Positions 13,105 to 25,440 of a DNA stretch of 64,000 bases are shown here, piece after piece. Position numbers and translations under genes: made by a program. Every line of letters starts with the position of its first letter. Position 1 is the stretch's first letter. The notes beneath the pieces are model-generated. The model worked only from the letters and a program-made list of their open reading frames with translations. It was not told the DNA's origin and made no database searches. Where the stretch lies: positions 7,254,001 to 7,318,000 of the forward strand of contig CM114272.1 of NCBI GenBank assembly GCA_050084515.1, in the 5' to 3' direction. Source of the DNA: Blasia pusilla (taxonomy: Eukaryota; Marchantiophyta; Marchantiopsida; Blasiales).

Positions 13105-15330
13105 CGTTCTCGCACCGTTGGATGGGGCTTAAATTTTAAAAGGATCTGTATCGCACCTTTTGAGATCACTTCAACAGTTCAGATTTTGCTTTTCAATTTC
13201 CAATTTGGATTTGAAATTGCAATCCACATGTACCATCTTCCATTTCTTAGTCCTTCCTTGGAGATGCATTCACCTTGAAAATATTCGCCAAGCCTAGAAC
13301 CCAAATTTCACATGCTTTGCTAGATTTTTGGATGAGAATTCCTTCACTTGTGCCCTCTTCCGATCACATGAACCGTTCGCGTCAACATCTCGATTAGACT
13401 CTATCTTCCCACCGTTGGATGGCCTTAGGACATTGATGGCCTATGTAAGACATGCCTCTGAAGAGGATGGACGGTTCAGATCTTATCAATTCAGCCGAGA
13501 ACAATAAAAAAGAAAATTTTCATTCAAATTGTTGGGAAAAAATTGATCTTCATTCCCCTTATAATGATGCATATGATCACAAATTTTGAAGATTTATGGG
13601 TGGCCAAGGGTGAATTTGTTCCAAAAGGAGGCTTATAGACAAGAATCATTCATCTTTTGACTTCTTTTCTTATAGGTGTTGTTCATATTTGGCTTCTTTT
13701 TGGTTCCAAGCATTTTCCAATCGTTGGATGGGGTTGCAAGAGTGCGAGGACATGTATCCTACATTTTGAGATCATCTCAATAGTTCAGATCTTGATGTTC
13801 TATTTCCAATTTGGATTTAAAATTGCAATCCACTGGTACCATCTTCCATTTTTAACTCCCTCTTTGGAGATGCATTCAACTTGAAAATATTTATGAAGCC
13901 TAAAACCCTAAGTTTACATTCCTTCGAAAACTTCCAAGCTTTTTGGGTGACCAACACTCCACTTGTTCCCTTTTATCATGTCAGGTTATCGTTGGTAACA
14001 AAATCTCCCATGGATTCTACCTTCCCACCATTGGATGGCCCTAAGACTTTGCTTGCTAATAGAAAACGTGATTTTGAAGAGAATGGATGGTTTAGATCTT
14101 ACCAATTAGGTACAGAGCAAGAGATACAAATTCATTCTCCTTATTTCATCATGCATTCTTAAATGTGACATCCAAGCTTGGAATCCTCAAGAAAAAATGA
14201 TCAGGGTTCTCGTCACTAACTTCCATCTTTCTAGAGATTCTCAAGATTTATGGATAACTAGGGTTGAAGTTCTTCCCAAATCTTACATCGAGACGAAGAA
14301 CTGCAATCTTCCAAGAGGAATTCTTCTTGATGTTGTTAATATTTCCCTTGGTTTTAGCTCCAAACCTTCTTCCACCATTGGATGGAAGTAAAAGATTTCA
14401 ATGATAGGTATAACATCCTCTTAAACCACTTGAACGGTTCCGATCTTGCTTTTCCATTTTCAATTTGGATTTAAAAATACCTTTCATCGGAACCATCTTC
14501 CATGTTTTACTCCTTCCTTGGAGATGCATTCACCTTGAAAACATTCATCAAGCCTAAGACCCTCATTTCACATACCCTCTTTTGATGCCGAGTTCAGGCT
14601 TTTTGAGTGACAAACACTCAACTTGTGCCCTCTTATGATGCCGAGTTACCATTCTTGCCGACATCTTTCGTGGATTGTATTTTCCCACCATTGGATGACC
14701 CTCAAACTTTGCTAGCTAATGGAAAAAATTCTTTTGAAGAGGATGGACGGTTCAGATGTTGCCAATTGGTCACATAGCAAGAGAGTAAAATTTAGATTCC
14801 CTATTTCATTGTGCATTTTTAAATCCGTTATCAAAGCTCAAAATCTTGGAAAAAATTTGATCTAGGCTCTCAGCACTGATTCCCATCATCGTGAAAATTT
14901 TAAGACTTATGGATGACCAGGGGTGAAGTTGTTCCAAAACCTTACATCAAGAGGAAGAACTATAGTCTTCCAAAAGGGATTCTTCTTGGTGTTGTTAATA
15001 TTTTCATTGGTTCTAGCTCCAAACCTTCTCCCACCGTTGGATGGAGCTGAAACTTTGAAAGGATAGGTATGACACACTCTTAAACCACTTGAATGGTTCA
15101 GATCTTTCTTTTCCGTTTCTTATTTGGATTTAAAAATACCCTTCACCGGAACCATGTTCAATTTTTTACTCCCTCCTTGAGGTGCATTCCCCTTGGAAAA
15201 ATTCACCAAGCCTAAAACCCTAATTTTGCATGCCTTGGGAAAAAGATGATCTAGACTCTCGGCACCGAGTCCCATTTTTGTAAAAAATTACATGATTTAT
15301 GGATGTTTTGATATTAGGTTTAATATCTAT
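13105..15330. repeat. Tandem array, about 0.6-0.66 kb unit, four copies
   Basis: The landmark CCACCGTTGGATGG (or a close variant) recurs at about 13113, 13718, 14372 and 15031, spacing 605, 654 and 659 bp. A second landmark, TTCCCACCATTGGATG, recurs at about 13418, 14022 and 14687. Between them each unit has a run like CAATTTGGATTTAAAA, an ACCATCTTCCAT word and CCTTGGAGATGCATTC. The frames in it are short and inconsistent, so I do not call it coding. The period is far longer than typical plant satellites. Confidence 0.75.
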
Positions 15331-15885
15331 TTATGACTAGATCAAACACCCTATGTGGACTTCTTCATTATATTAATTATCCAAGAAATATTGAATTATT
15401 GAATTATTTCTTCATATTTTAATAAATTATTTTCATTGTACCTCATAAGGAGATATTTTGTGGTAATATCGATATTTCTTTCTTTATTTAATATTCTCCA
15501 AATTAGGTTTTCTAGCACAAGTTTGTGAGAAAATGACTCAAATTACTGGACGAGTCACGTGATATGACTAGAATATAAGTGAGTCATTTCTGATACTATT
15601 TGAGTCAGTATGTTATGATTGATTTGGTTTTCCAAGTCATAAAAAATGACTGAATCAATAGAGGTATACTTTGAATCATTTTGTGCATAAGTCATTCTTA
15701 AGTCCCACAATTTTCTTCTAGTGAGCATGAGTGAACTAAGTGACGCACCTAAGTTGAATATGAGAGTGATTTCCTTTCGTGTTCCCATGGATTTTGATCG
15801 GGCCGCTCCCAACATACCTGTTTGAAGCAGATACATTGTGACTTTGTGGTTATCGTCTGGTTTATAGAAGGTGAAACCTCATTTC
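15331..15885. other. Gene-free, unassigned
   Basis: AT-rich, nothing recognised. Confidence 0.4.
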
Positions 15886-16189
15886 TTTTAGGATAGATTG
15901 ACAAGATCTAGTAGAGCGCCTTCAAGGATAGCACAGGACAACCTCAGAAGGTCGAGGATGACCTATTGAGGCCAAGGGTAACCTAAGAGAGTAGGGTTTC
16001 CCTTCATTTTGGCTCATTTGGAGCTATATTGAGAAGCTTACTATTTTGGTTAGGTTACCATTTTGAGCATATTTGACTTTCCACTTTGGAAAGTGGCACT
16101 TGATCTCCTACAACAGGTCAAGAGCTAAGGAGGTGACTTGCGAGCATAGATTACCCTGGAAAGAGAGCTTGGAAGAGGGAAGGGGGTAT

Positions 16190-16855
16190 AACCATGGTTG
16201 CAAGGAAACGAACAAGTCCGTCCATTGGTCAGACATGCTCGCCTGCACCCAAGCGCGCCGGAAGCTCGCCCCAAGTCTCCCACCTAGACTTGGTCTGACG
16301 GAGCCCACATCCGTTACGTGGTTCGCATGGCGGGCTAGGAAGGGAAGGCGTGGGCTCGTGGCGGGCTAGGACGGGCGGGCGCGGGCTCATGGTGGGCTAT
16401 GGCGGGCTGGGCGTAGGCTTGGGTTGGTAGCAAGGGCATGAAGCGGGCACAGCCTGGGCTCACGATGGGCAGGCGCGGGCTTGGGGCGCGTAGGCGCATG
16501 CTGGGGCAGGTTGGGGCAAGCTCAGGCGAGAAGGCCCGTGCTCAAGGCGGGCTGGCGCGGGCTCGGAATGTGCAGAGGCGGGCTCAGAGCGGGCTCACAT
16601 TTGGTCTGCAGGATTTGGTCCTCGATGTAGGAATTGGTCCTCAAGGACCAAATCATGCTGGCCTGGAGCCCGTCCTAGCCCACCTTTGTCCGCCCGCCCA
16701 CACTTGCCTGCCCGTAGCCCGCACCAGCCAACCTGCCCCAGCCCGCTTGAGCTCGCCACGAGCTTGCACCTGCCGCCCCAATCTTGCATCTTCCCGCCCC
16801 TAGCCTACGGATGCCCGCCCCTAGCTCGCCATACGGGCCATGCAACGGGTGCGGT
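16190..16855 (+). repeat. GC-rich repeat related to hAT ends
   Basis: The block begins GGTTGCAAGGAAACG near 16194, followed by AACAAGTCCGTCCATTGG, then some 600 bp of imperfect GCGGGCTC-type words and GGTCCTCAAGGACC palindromes. The same composition and start appear in the bounded element at 39834-40394. The right edge reads CCATGCAACGGG, a damaged version of the expected GTGCAACCTTG end. No target duplication is visible. Confidence 0.6.
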
Positions 16856-16859
16856 TGGA

Positions 16860-17011
<152 letters not shown>

Positions 17012-17060
17012 GTGCAACTTGTGAGACATTGTAGTTGAGAGTTACAAAGAGAGAATGAGT

Positions 17061-18519
17061 GAGAGAGAGCTACAATAGAGGAGCTTGTTGGTTGCTTGCT
17101 GTTGTTGCAAGTTAGGGACTGTATTCCTTGATTCCTAGCTTATGGGATTGCTCAAAGGAGTTGAAGTTGTTGGTTTTTGGGTTGGTTATCTAAATACGTA
17201 CAAGAGTTTTCTTAGCTATGCATTATACACCTCATGTGGATCTAGCTTTCTTAAGTGCATAACACATCGTAAGAGATGTGAAAGGAGGCTTTGTTGTGTC
17301 GATTTTCCGCATGGAAGAGTGGCGCGTGGAAGCGTTGCCCAATTTTTGGTAGAAATTGAGTAAAGGGGTGGGTTGCTCCATGCTAGGGCTCTTGAGAGCA
17401 CTTTGTAGCTCTATGGTTGCTATTTTTATAGGTTTGAGGTTTTCGTTGGGAGTAATCAACGGTGAAGCGCTGCCGAAATATGTGTAGGAGTGAAGACTAA
17501 AGGACTATACAACAATTTCCGTCAAGTTTTGGTAGAAGGTTGAATGGAGAAACCAATTGATATCATTGTAGATCAGGAAGCTATGCACGATGTGGAAGAA
17601 ATTTTGCATAGGTTCAACATTTGAGCAGAAAGTGATGATCATTCCCGTGGAGCTGCCATAGCCAACGTGTGGAGAAGCAATTTCAAATTTCCTTTGGTAA
17701 CTCCTTCCTTGAGGTAGAGAAGTAAAATATGCTTGTTTCAGCAAGGTCGGATAAATGAAGCCAACACTTGTGTCCCCCGTGTCCGCCGTGATTAAGGATG
17801 AGCCGCCATTGTGCGGTAGCCACCGCAGTGTTGCCGCTCAACCCTAACCCACCATTCTGTCGTTCTAACCAACCGGAGTCCGCCTTGCCGCGACTGACCA
17901 ATTTGTGACCGCGACACCAACCCTAGCCCTTTTGAATGGATTGTTATGCTGCTATAGCCACGTTTAGCCCTTTCCTCATATTTGCGGCTCGCCCTTTTCA
18001 GTGTTAGAGACTACATCATCCATCCAACTGACTTAGCCTTAATGCAGACCCTACCGTTGCTACTAGGGGGAAGAAGCCGCTACATTGCCATTGATTGTCC
18101 ATCTGCAATTGGGTAGCCGGAGGCCTACCAATGCCAATTCCATTGCCGTCGCTATTGCAAAGTCATTTCATGTAGCTACATTACCAATGTAGATGCTTGC
18201 CATTGTCAAAATTTAAAGCCATTTGACGTGCTATTTCGTCTACAACTACAATTTCTACCATGATTGCAGTTGATGGGTTCTTCTTTCTGGTGCTTGTACC
18301 AGCCTAGGGATCGCCGTGCCTAATGCGTTACTCCTATTGACTTAGTCACCAAAAGATGTAGTTGGATCTCCTTGTTGCAAGATGACATGGTAACTCAGAC
18401 CAACGTAGTATGTGGTTACGTGATCGGTTTAATTCTGTGGTGGCGTTAGGTCGTTTTCCCTTTTTTGCCATTCCTTGCCATCACTTATTGGATGGTTGGG
18501 ACTTATGGTCGTCGATCGG
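17061..18519. other. Gene-free, probable gypsy leader debris
   Basis: No gene. It follows an LTR body directly, so it is probably old 5' leader sequence. The part near 17760-18200 is richer in GCCGCC-like words, but no frame persists. Confidence 0.35.
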
Positions 18520-18582
18520 TGTTGTGTTGAGAGCTTTTCTTTGAGTAAGGGCGGATCTTTTAGCTGCGATAGACGTGGTATG

Positions 18583-19299
18583 TAGATGTGACCAGCGATG
18601 TGGGTTATGTAGCGATGTGTATACGCACAATAGTTATCATATCTTATTTCGACGTAGGTAGAGTTCTATCGCGTTGACGACATAGAGAGTCAGCAGGTTG
18701 TTTGGGTGTAACTTTGTCCTGAGATGTCGAATGAGATTGGCAATAGGTCTGTTCTGTCCGGAACGTCGTTTATGGCAATTTCCCTATTTGGTTTTAGTCC
18801 GTCAGGTGACCCGTTGATCAAGTCAACGGTCACCCGATAACCTGTACACGCATGTTATCGTTGGTAGGGCTTTATTGGGGGAAAGATCCTTCCCAAGGGT
18901 ATAAGAGTGAGGAAGATGGCTTTCCCAAGCCATCTTTCTCATGTTGAGCCTTAGGAGGATCTGCCTTACATAGACGTATGTAGATGTGTAGAAGTTAGGG
19001 TGCTAGTGTCCGAATTCTCTCATAGTAGAGAGTGAATATCGTTCGATATGCCGATGTAGATTCATAAGTGGAGTTTTAGGTCGGGTGAGCCGTTTTTTAC
19101 TCTTGATTTTATTGTGGGGTCCTAGTGTATATGCATGAGTATGTTTCATTTATTTTTGGATCTACCCGTATGTTGGGGAAGATTGGTGTTGTTTGGTATG
19201 TAGATGTGACCAGCAATGTGGATTGTGTAGTGATGTGTATGCGCACGACGTCCTCAAGGTGCGTTCCATAGCTCAAACTTAAAACACAGCCTAACACAC
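18583..19299 (+). mobile_element. Repeat W inserted in Y
   Basis: Comparison with Y copy 4 (GACGTGG then TTGATGCAAGTC then AACTCTAT) shows that about 0.7 kb is inserted after GACGTGG. The insertion starts with a tail reading GATGTGACCAGCGATGTGG and ends with a second copy of that tail near 19195-19245, with the W body between. The tail ends in GTATGCGCACGAC, like the LTR ends elsewhere in this window. I could not define a target duplication. Confidence 0.5.
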
Positions 19300-20087
19300 A
19301 CCACAAGGTGAACTCTATAAGAAGTTCTCCTTTTTCAGTATAGACTTATTATATAAACCCTCCATTCTGTCACGACAAGAATCACGAATGGTAGTGTCGA
19401 GGCAATCACTTATTCAAAACATTGAACCTCAAAATTCCTAACTATAAAGTCCCTGTAACTACTTAACGCTTGTACACAAGAAAAATAACACAACTAGTGT
19501 TAAACCCTACTCGAGCTGGCATATTAACATCCATGGATCGCTATATAAGAACATACAACGTATAATATCATATCCTCCCATACGTGATAATAGGAAGAAT
19601 CACCGGAGTTGGAGATTATATGACTTGGTTCATGAATGCCTCCCCAAAGTGATAAACTAGACAGTGAGTAAACTAGTGCGTATCTACAAAGAGAATCTTC
19701 ATATGGTTCGGGTTAAGGAAAGGAAAATCAGATACAACTTGTGCTTCACCCCTCTCCATACTTGATGGACATCCTCTACTCTCCTCACAAATGGGTTTTG
19801 GCGTAGTTGCTCTCCCAAGAGGGTAAACCACTCTCATTGGGAAAATAACAAGCCAAAACCATCCACCATCTCTAGTATGACTAAACTCCCCTAAGATGAC
19901 AAGTCTCTCATCTCCACACATACCACACTCTAAAAACCTCTCAAAGAATAGATCATGGTCAAGTTACTCTCCCAAGAAGGATAATCCACTCTCATTGGAA
20001 GAGCAAGCAAGCCCAATGTCATACACTCAAGACATAAGAACTTAAGAAATGAAGTAGAAGGTGATGAACCCTTGAAGGTCCCTCTTG

Positions 20088-20095
20088 TTTATATA
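20088..20095 (-). promoter_or_regulatory. TATA box of Y LTR copy 3
   Basis: On the minus strand the sequence reads GGGTATATAAACAAGAGGG, a good TATA box. An ATTGGCT (inverted CCAAT) lies about 80 bp upstream on that strand. Copy 4 keeps both, which supports a U3 promoter. Confidence 0.5.
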
Positions 20096-20206
20096 CCCAC
20101 AAGGGATCCACAAGAGTACAAAATAGGGCTAATCTTATTTTGTGCCACATAGCTTCCTCTCAAGGCTTAGCCAATCATATTTTGACACAAGTAGATTATC
20201 TCTTAT

Positions 20207-20656
20207 CTCTTCCAAAATATCCTCATTTACTTATTTCTTATCTTCCAAACTATCCAAACTATCCTAGCCACCAACCAATATTACTTTTGTTTTTCTTTCA
20301 TTAATGCACCAACCCCACTACTTTACTTTTCTAATCCCATATCTCATTTATTACCTTTTTTCCTAAAGTTGGGCCTGCATAAAAGATTCACTATTAAGAG
20401 ATTTAAACGTGAAAAAAATATTTTTCTAAGCTAATTTACTTAATACTAATAAAACTCTTTCTAACATTTTATAAGAGAAGAGTTTACATAGTGAGTGATT
20501 TTATAATGCAACACTAGGGAATTTACATGCCGCCACTTTGCTCTCGACGACTGTTGACAATCATACAACTATGACTAACCATCGATCTTCAGTATGATTG
20601 ATCATTCAGTGATGGGAAGTAACCCCTTGATTTATGCGGTTTGAGTTTTCTTTCCG
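20207..20656. other. AT-rich gap between Y copies
   Basis: No coding frame. It may include the 5' end of Y copy 3, because a TGTTGCATTATAAAATC start on the minus strand at 20513 would suit an LTR, but no second copy confirms it. Confidence 0.35.
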
Positions 20657-21632
20657 CCGTCGTGTCGAGAGCCTTTCTTTGAGTAAGGGCGGACCTTTTA
20701 GCCACAGCAGACGTGGTTGATGCAAGTCGAACTCTATAAGAATTTCTCCTTTTTTAAAACAAAATTATTATAGAAATCCTCCATTCTCTCACAACATGAA
20801 TCACGAAAGATAATGCCGAGGCGATCACTTCTTCATAACATTAGACCCCGAAATTTTTAACTATGAAGTCCCTATAAACTACTTTACGCTTGTACACAAG
20901 GAAGATAGCACAACTAGTGTTAAACTTTACTTGAGCAAGCCTATTGACGTCCACAGATTGCTATATAAGGACATATAAAATACAATCCCATGTCCTTCCA
21001 TATGTGACGATAGGAAGAATCACCGGAGTTGAAGATTGCATGACCTAGTTCATGAACGCCTCCCCAAAGTGATAAACTAAATAGCGAGTGAATCAGTGCC
21101 TATCTAGAAAGAGTACCTTGATATGGTAAGGATTGAGGAAAAGAAAGTCGAGGGCACAACTCATGCTCCATCCGTATCCATGCTTGATAGACATTATCTA
21201 CCCTCCTTAAGAATGGGCTTTAGCGGAATTATTCTCCCAAGAGGGATAATCCATTCTCATTGGGAAAATAACAAGCCAAAACATTTATTATTTTAGTATG
21301 ATTAAACTCCTCTAAGGTGACAAGCCTCTTATCTCCACACACACCACACTCTAGAAACCTCTCGAAGAATAGACCATGATTAAGTTACTCTCCCAAGAAG
21401 GGTGATCCACTCTCATTGGAAGAGCAAGCAATTCCAAAGCCATACACTCAAGAGAGACACGAGAGATTCAAGATGTGAAATAGAAGGTGATGAACGTTTG
21501 AAGGTCCCTCCTCTTTATATACTCACAAGAGATCCACAAGAGTACGAAATAGAGCTAATCTTATTTTGTGCCACATGGCTACCTCTAAGGCTTAGCCAAT
21601 CATATTTTGACTCAAGTAGATTTCCTCTTATT
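20657..21632 (-). repeat. LTR-like repeat Y, copy 4
   Basis: The minus-strand 3' end reads GGCTCTCGACACGAC and the body matches copy 3 without the W insertion. A TATA box on the minus strand lies at 21514-21521. At 21632 the repeat stops abruptly and gag sequence of copy B begins, so either Y was cut here or copy B was truncated by it. Confidence 0.7.
21514..21521 (-). promoter_or_regulatory. TATA box of Y LTR copy 4
   Basis: Minus-strand TATATAAAG, equivalent in position to the box of copy 3, followed by the shared GAGGGACCTTCAA block. Confidence 0.45.
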
Positions 21633-22530
21633 TAGAGGGGGCATCCATGGACAATCACCATGATATTTGCTTGAGGTACACCTATGAGATTGAGGCTTGG
21701 AGACTCTACTATGATCCATATTATGTGTCATGGAGTCAGTCATTTCCAAATAAGGAGGAGGAGCTTAGAGAGGCTTTTTTTTCTCCTACTAGTGATATGC
21801 TAGGAGGGATGAGTCAAACTGGGGCAATTGCATCATCGAATTGCGTTCCTCCTAGGTTCAACCCCATGACTCAGTTCTTTGCGGATTTGCAAGGAACTAT
21901 CAAGGGATACAGACTGAGAAGTTGTGGAGCATCCATGACTTCCATAACCACATGGGTGGGAGTTTGTGTGAGGCATTCACTCGCTTGTGTCGGCTGATTA
22001 GCGTCACTCAAGGGTGATAGAGGCCCAGGCTATCCAACCATGGTACGCAATGCAAGATTGAGACCTGCCAAAGCGGGTGAGGGATGTGGTACATCTTATG
22101 TACACCTCATCTACGTACGTTGAAAGATATTTTGAGATGAAGGAGTGTATTGAGCGCAACATGGTTGAGGAGAGCATAGCAACCATGGGTCAGGTGCGAG
22201 AGCAATTACGATTGCCTGTAGTATTAATATAGCAACGTGGATTTTGGGAGAGGACTTTGGCACCATGAGCTTAGGGAGGATACCAACACTCCATGCCATC
22301 AAGACTAACGCCATCAAGTGCAATGCAGCAGAAACCACCAGGGATTAATTTTTTTGGTATGTGGTGGAGTCCATCATTAATGGGATTGCACTCATCACAA
22401 TAGTGGAGACATGCCTCAACCTAGATGAGGAGATGGGCTGCACCAAGAGTCTTCTAGTGTGACCATTATCGGCGAAAAGGTCATAGAAGCGCAAGGTGTT
22501 TCAACCTACACTCTGAGTTATTCCTGGACT
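21633..22530 (+). pseudogene. gag remnant of copy B
   Basis: 21647-21994 encodes a stretch with EIEAWRLYYDPYYVS and PPRFNPMTQFFADLQ that aligns with EIKAWRQYWSPGYVS and PPSFNPVAEFFKRLK of the intact copy. The frame then shifts, and a zinc knuckle reading CDHYRRKGHRSARCFNLHSEL follows near 22459-22522, with the second cysteine changed to tyrosine. It is not functional. Confidence 0.8.
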
Positions 22531-23299
22531 AACGGCTAGAGAGGGCACTAGAGCGAGTTGTCGGTTTGAGTGGACCTAGAGGTCATGCACCAAAAAGTCC
22601 CGTTGGAGGAAGAGGAGTTGGATTTGCCCAAGGAGATGGTGGACATGCTCGTGGAGGAGATCCGCCAACTAGACGCGTTGAGGGAGACGTAGGGCATGAG
22701 GCTTGGATGGTTGCTCAGATAGAGTAGTTGCAGCAGTTGATTGCCACTAGGACATAGTAGTTACTTGATGTGAGGTTAGTGGCATCGACATCATATGGAG
22801 TAGCCAGAGACATGGAGGATCTTGGTTGGATGTGCAGGGTTGCAACGATGGAGGCAGTTGCTGTTATTACTAGTGGAGCAGTTGCACAGTTGGATCCGCA
22901 AAGAGGGGAAGCTAGGAAATAGACTAGGGTTCTTTAGTCTTTAACTTTGTCAAAGGCGATGAGGACCACATCGATGGGTCCTAATCAGAGTTTCTGGAGA
23001 TTTGATGTTGTTGGTGTGCAGGCACGAAGGGCGATGGGAGAAGGGAGTGCGAAGACTCCTAGTTATGATGCTTAGGTGGATTCCATGTTGAGAACGTTGT
23101 TATGGGCGGCCACTACAATGTACCATGCCCAATGGTTTTTTGCTTTTGATGTTACCATGTTGGGAGGTACGCTTGCCAAGGTTTTCCGGTTGGCCGCTAC
23201 GCTATGTGAGCGTGGAGTTAGTGTTCTTGTATCACGTTCAGAGGTGATTGCAAAGGCAATGATGGCTTGGTGCTTATGCTCGGGTTGTCCACCTTAGAT

Positions 23300-23470
23300 T
23301 CATGGCAAGTTGTGGCTGCTAGAATGGCAGAGATGCCGTCTAGATCTGCGATAGAGCATGCCATGGTTTCGTCAGGTGTTGTGTTGCTTGATAATCAAGG
23401 AGAGGTCTTTCATTTGGTTAGTCTAGGAGGTAGAGTCTTTTGTCCACAATGCGTTGTATTGGAACGGATG
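23300..23470 (+). pseudogene. Protease-region remnant of copy B, active site lost
   Basis: In one frame the sequence reads SSGVVLLDNQGEVFHLVSL, matching MLDNRSGIFRLVSPIG just upstream of the protease active site in the intact copy. Homology stops at about 23465, exactly before the Asp-Ser-Gly motif. It resumes near 23543 inside the reverse-transcriptase region, with about 78 bp of unrelated filler between. Confidence 0.7.
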
Positions 23471-23542
23471 AGAAACTTGACGGTAACAATTACGAAAGAC
23501 TGGAAACAGTATCCTAACGTGGCTCTGAGAGCCGTAGCCCTG

Positions 23543-24215
23543 AACCAAAATCTTCTAATGACCCTATAGGTATAGTGATATGGAGAGGGATTTGATTCAA
23601 AGTAGGATCCAGGACTTGGTCTCAGGCATGGATGGAGCAGGACTAGTAGAAATATCGTATGGAGAGTATGCATTTGCCACTATCATGCTCGCCAAGAATG
23701 ATATGCATGGTAACTTGATAGATAGACAGATTTATGGAGATTACTGACCTATCGATTGATAGACAAAGTCCGATAGGTATGCCATGCCCATTCTTGAGGA
23801 GACCTTTGATGCTAATGGGCATGCAAAGGTCCTTAGTTTGTTGGTTCATGGAGCCGGATACCATCAGCTACCTATCAGATTAGAAGAAATGCAGAAGATA
23901 GCATTTTGGGGCATCAATCCTCATGGGAAGGATTGTTTGTACCAATGACGCTTCTTACCATTTGGGTTAAAGAACATCACAGTAGAGTTTTAGAGGATCA
24001 TCGATAGGATCTTGGGAGGTCTAGATTTTTCTAGATGTTATATAAATGATATCGTAGTCTTTAGCACTTCACTTGAGGAGCATGAGCGACATTCGGAGGA
24101 GTTATTTTGACGATAGCAATTACATGGGCTGAAGCTACATCTAGGCAAGTGCAAGTTCTTCTATGGCCAGATTGAGTACTTGGGTCATAAGATATACCCA
24201 AGTGGCCTTAGTATT
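23543..24215 (+). pseudogene. Reverse transcriptase remnant of copy B
   Basis: YSDMERDLIQSR near 23575, GEYAFATIMLAKN and a YINDI version of the YxDD catalytic box near 24038 are visible, in frames broken by several stops. The loss of the first catalytic Asp of YIDD to Asn shows it cannot polymerise. Confidence 0.75.
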
Positions 24216-24269
24216 CAAGGTCTTAGATGGAATATCCTAACATCTAAAGGCCAGTGAGGAGGCGACGGG

Positions 24270-25435
24270 TGGCCGAGATATTCACAAGGATGGAGTAGTC
24301 TTGGAGTACCTGCGTACAGGCAACATTGCGAGCACAGTGGGTACTAGAGAGTGGGATCAGATCCTACAACAAGCAAAACAGTTTCAGTGGGAGGGACACA
24401 TATGTTACAAATTTGGGAGGATATATGGTAGAGTACGCAAAGTGCTAGTTGCATCCTTTCCAGAGAGCACAACTAGTGCAGCATGCCCATAAGGAGTTGG
24501 GTCATTTGGAGTGAAGCGGACGTACATCTTACTCCAGATATAGTTTTGGTGACAAGGCATGCAGACTAACGTTCGAAATTTTGTTGCCATATGTATAGTG
24601 TGTGATCAAGTCTGGGCATCCTTCAATGCTCCAACTTCAAAATTGCATCCACTGTCAATCATAAGTTTAGGTTATAGATGGAGTTTGGATTTTGTAGGAC
24701 CTTTATCTTTGACAGAGTGTCATAGTCGTTATATGTGGGTAATGGTCGAGCACTTCTAGAAGTTGATAGTGTTGGTGACATTTCCTGACAAAGCGAGTGA
24801 GGGAGTAGCGTATGCCTTCCTAGATCAAGTGCTAAGTCATTATGGCGCACCAATTGAGGTGTTGACAGATCATAGTACGGAGTTTTTTGGGGAGTTTCAG
24901 GCCTTGGTGATTAGGCGTTGATTGACCATCGCACCACTTTGCGAGATCATCTTGAGGGAGATGGACTAGAGGAGAGGGTTGTGTAGATGGTGAAGAGAGG
25001 TTTATGCAAGTATGTAGAGAGGTCACCTAGGAGATTGGGACCTATAGTTGTCGTGGTTGACGATGGAATACAAATTCATCAACCAGACATCCTTAGCGTC
25101 TTTCTCACCATACTTGTTGTTGTGGATATGAGCATGTTCTTAGAGGACTGAGTTGTTATCAACCAACTATCCAGAGGTACCATCTAGGAGACTATGTGTA
25201 CTTGTAGCATACGGCATCCATGACGTTGGATATGATTGGAGAGCGCACTATCTTGAGAGTGCATGTTTTTTTTCCATCTTGTGTTCAGACTCTTATTAGA
25301 GGGACACGATGGTATGGTTTGGAAGGACCATGTGCATATCACCTTCCAAAAATTGATAGTACAATTGATCCAAGCTTAGCAATAGTTCCTACGGGCTTAC
25401 ATTGTATGTTATGTAAATCTGTCCGTGGTGCAACC
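24270..25435 (+). pseudogene. Integrase remnant of copy B
   Basis: The stretch begins with DIHKDGVVLEYLRT, the linker before the integrase. It continues with VCDQVWASFNAP (the zinc region), WSLDFVGPL with the first catalytic Asp, and LTDHSTEFFGEFQ with the second Asp, near 24860. The C-terminal part with GDYVYL follows near 25190. Unlike the younger copy, this one keeps the core, so it shows what the family's integrase looked like. Stops are frequent. Confidence 0.7.
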
Positions 25436-25440
25436 ACTAT

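Larger units (their letters stand above)
18520..20206 (-). repeat. LTR-like repeat Y, copy 3, interrupted by repeat W
   Basis: On the minus strand this is a copy of Y of roughly 0.95 kb. Its 3' end lies at 18520, where the plus strand begins TGTTGTGTTGAGAGC. It is split at about 18583-19299 by an insertion carrying repeat W. The remainder matches copy 4 closely, including the TATA region at 20088-20095. The start, termini and promoter-like content all point to an LTR. Its own 5' end is uncertain and may extend past 20206. Confidence 0.7.

Noticed and set aside
12305-15330. CRISPR-like array
   Set aside because: Units are 240 bp and 650 bp, imperfect and without regular unique spacers; the genome is a plant's.
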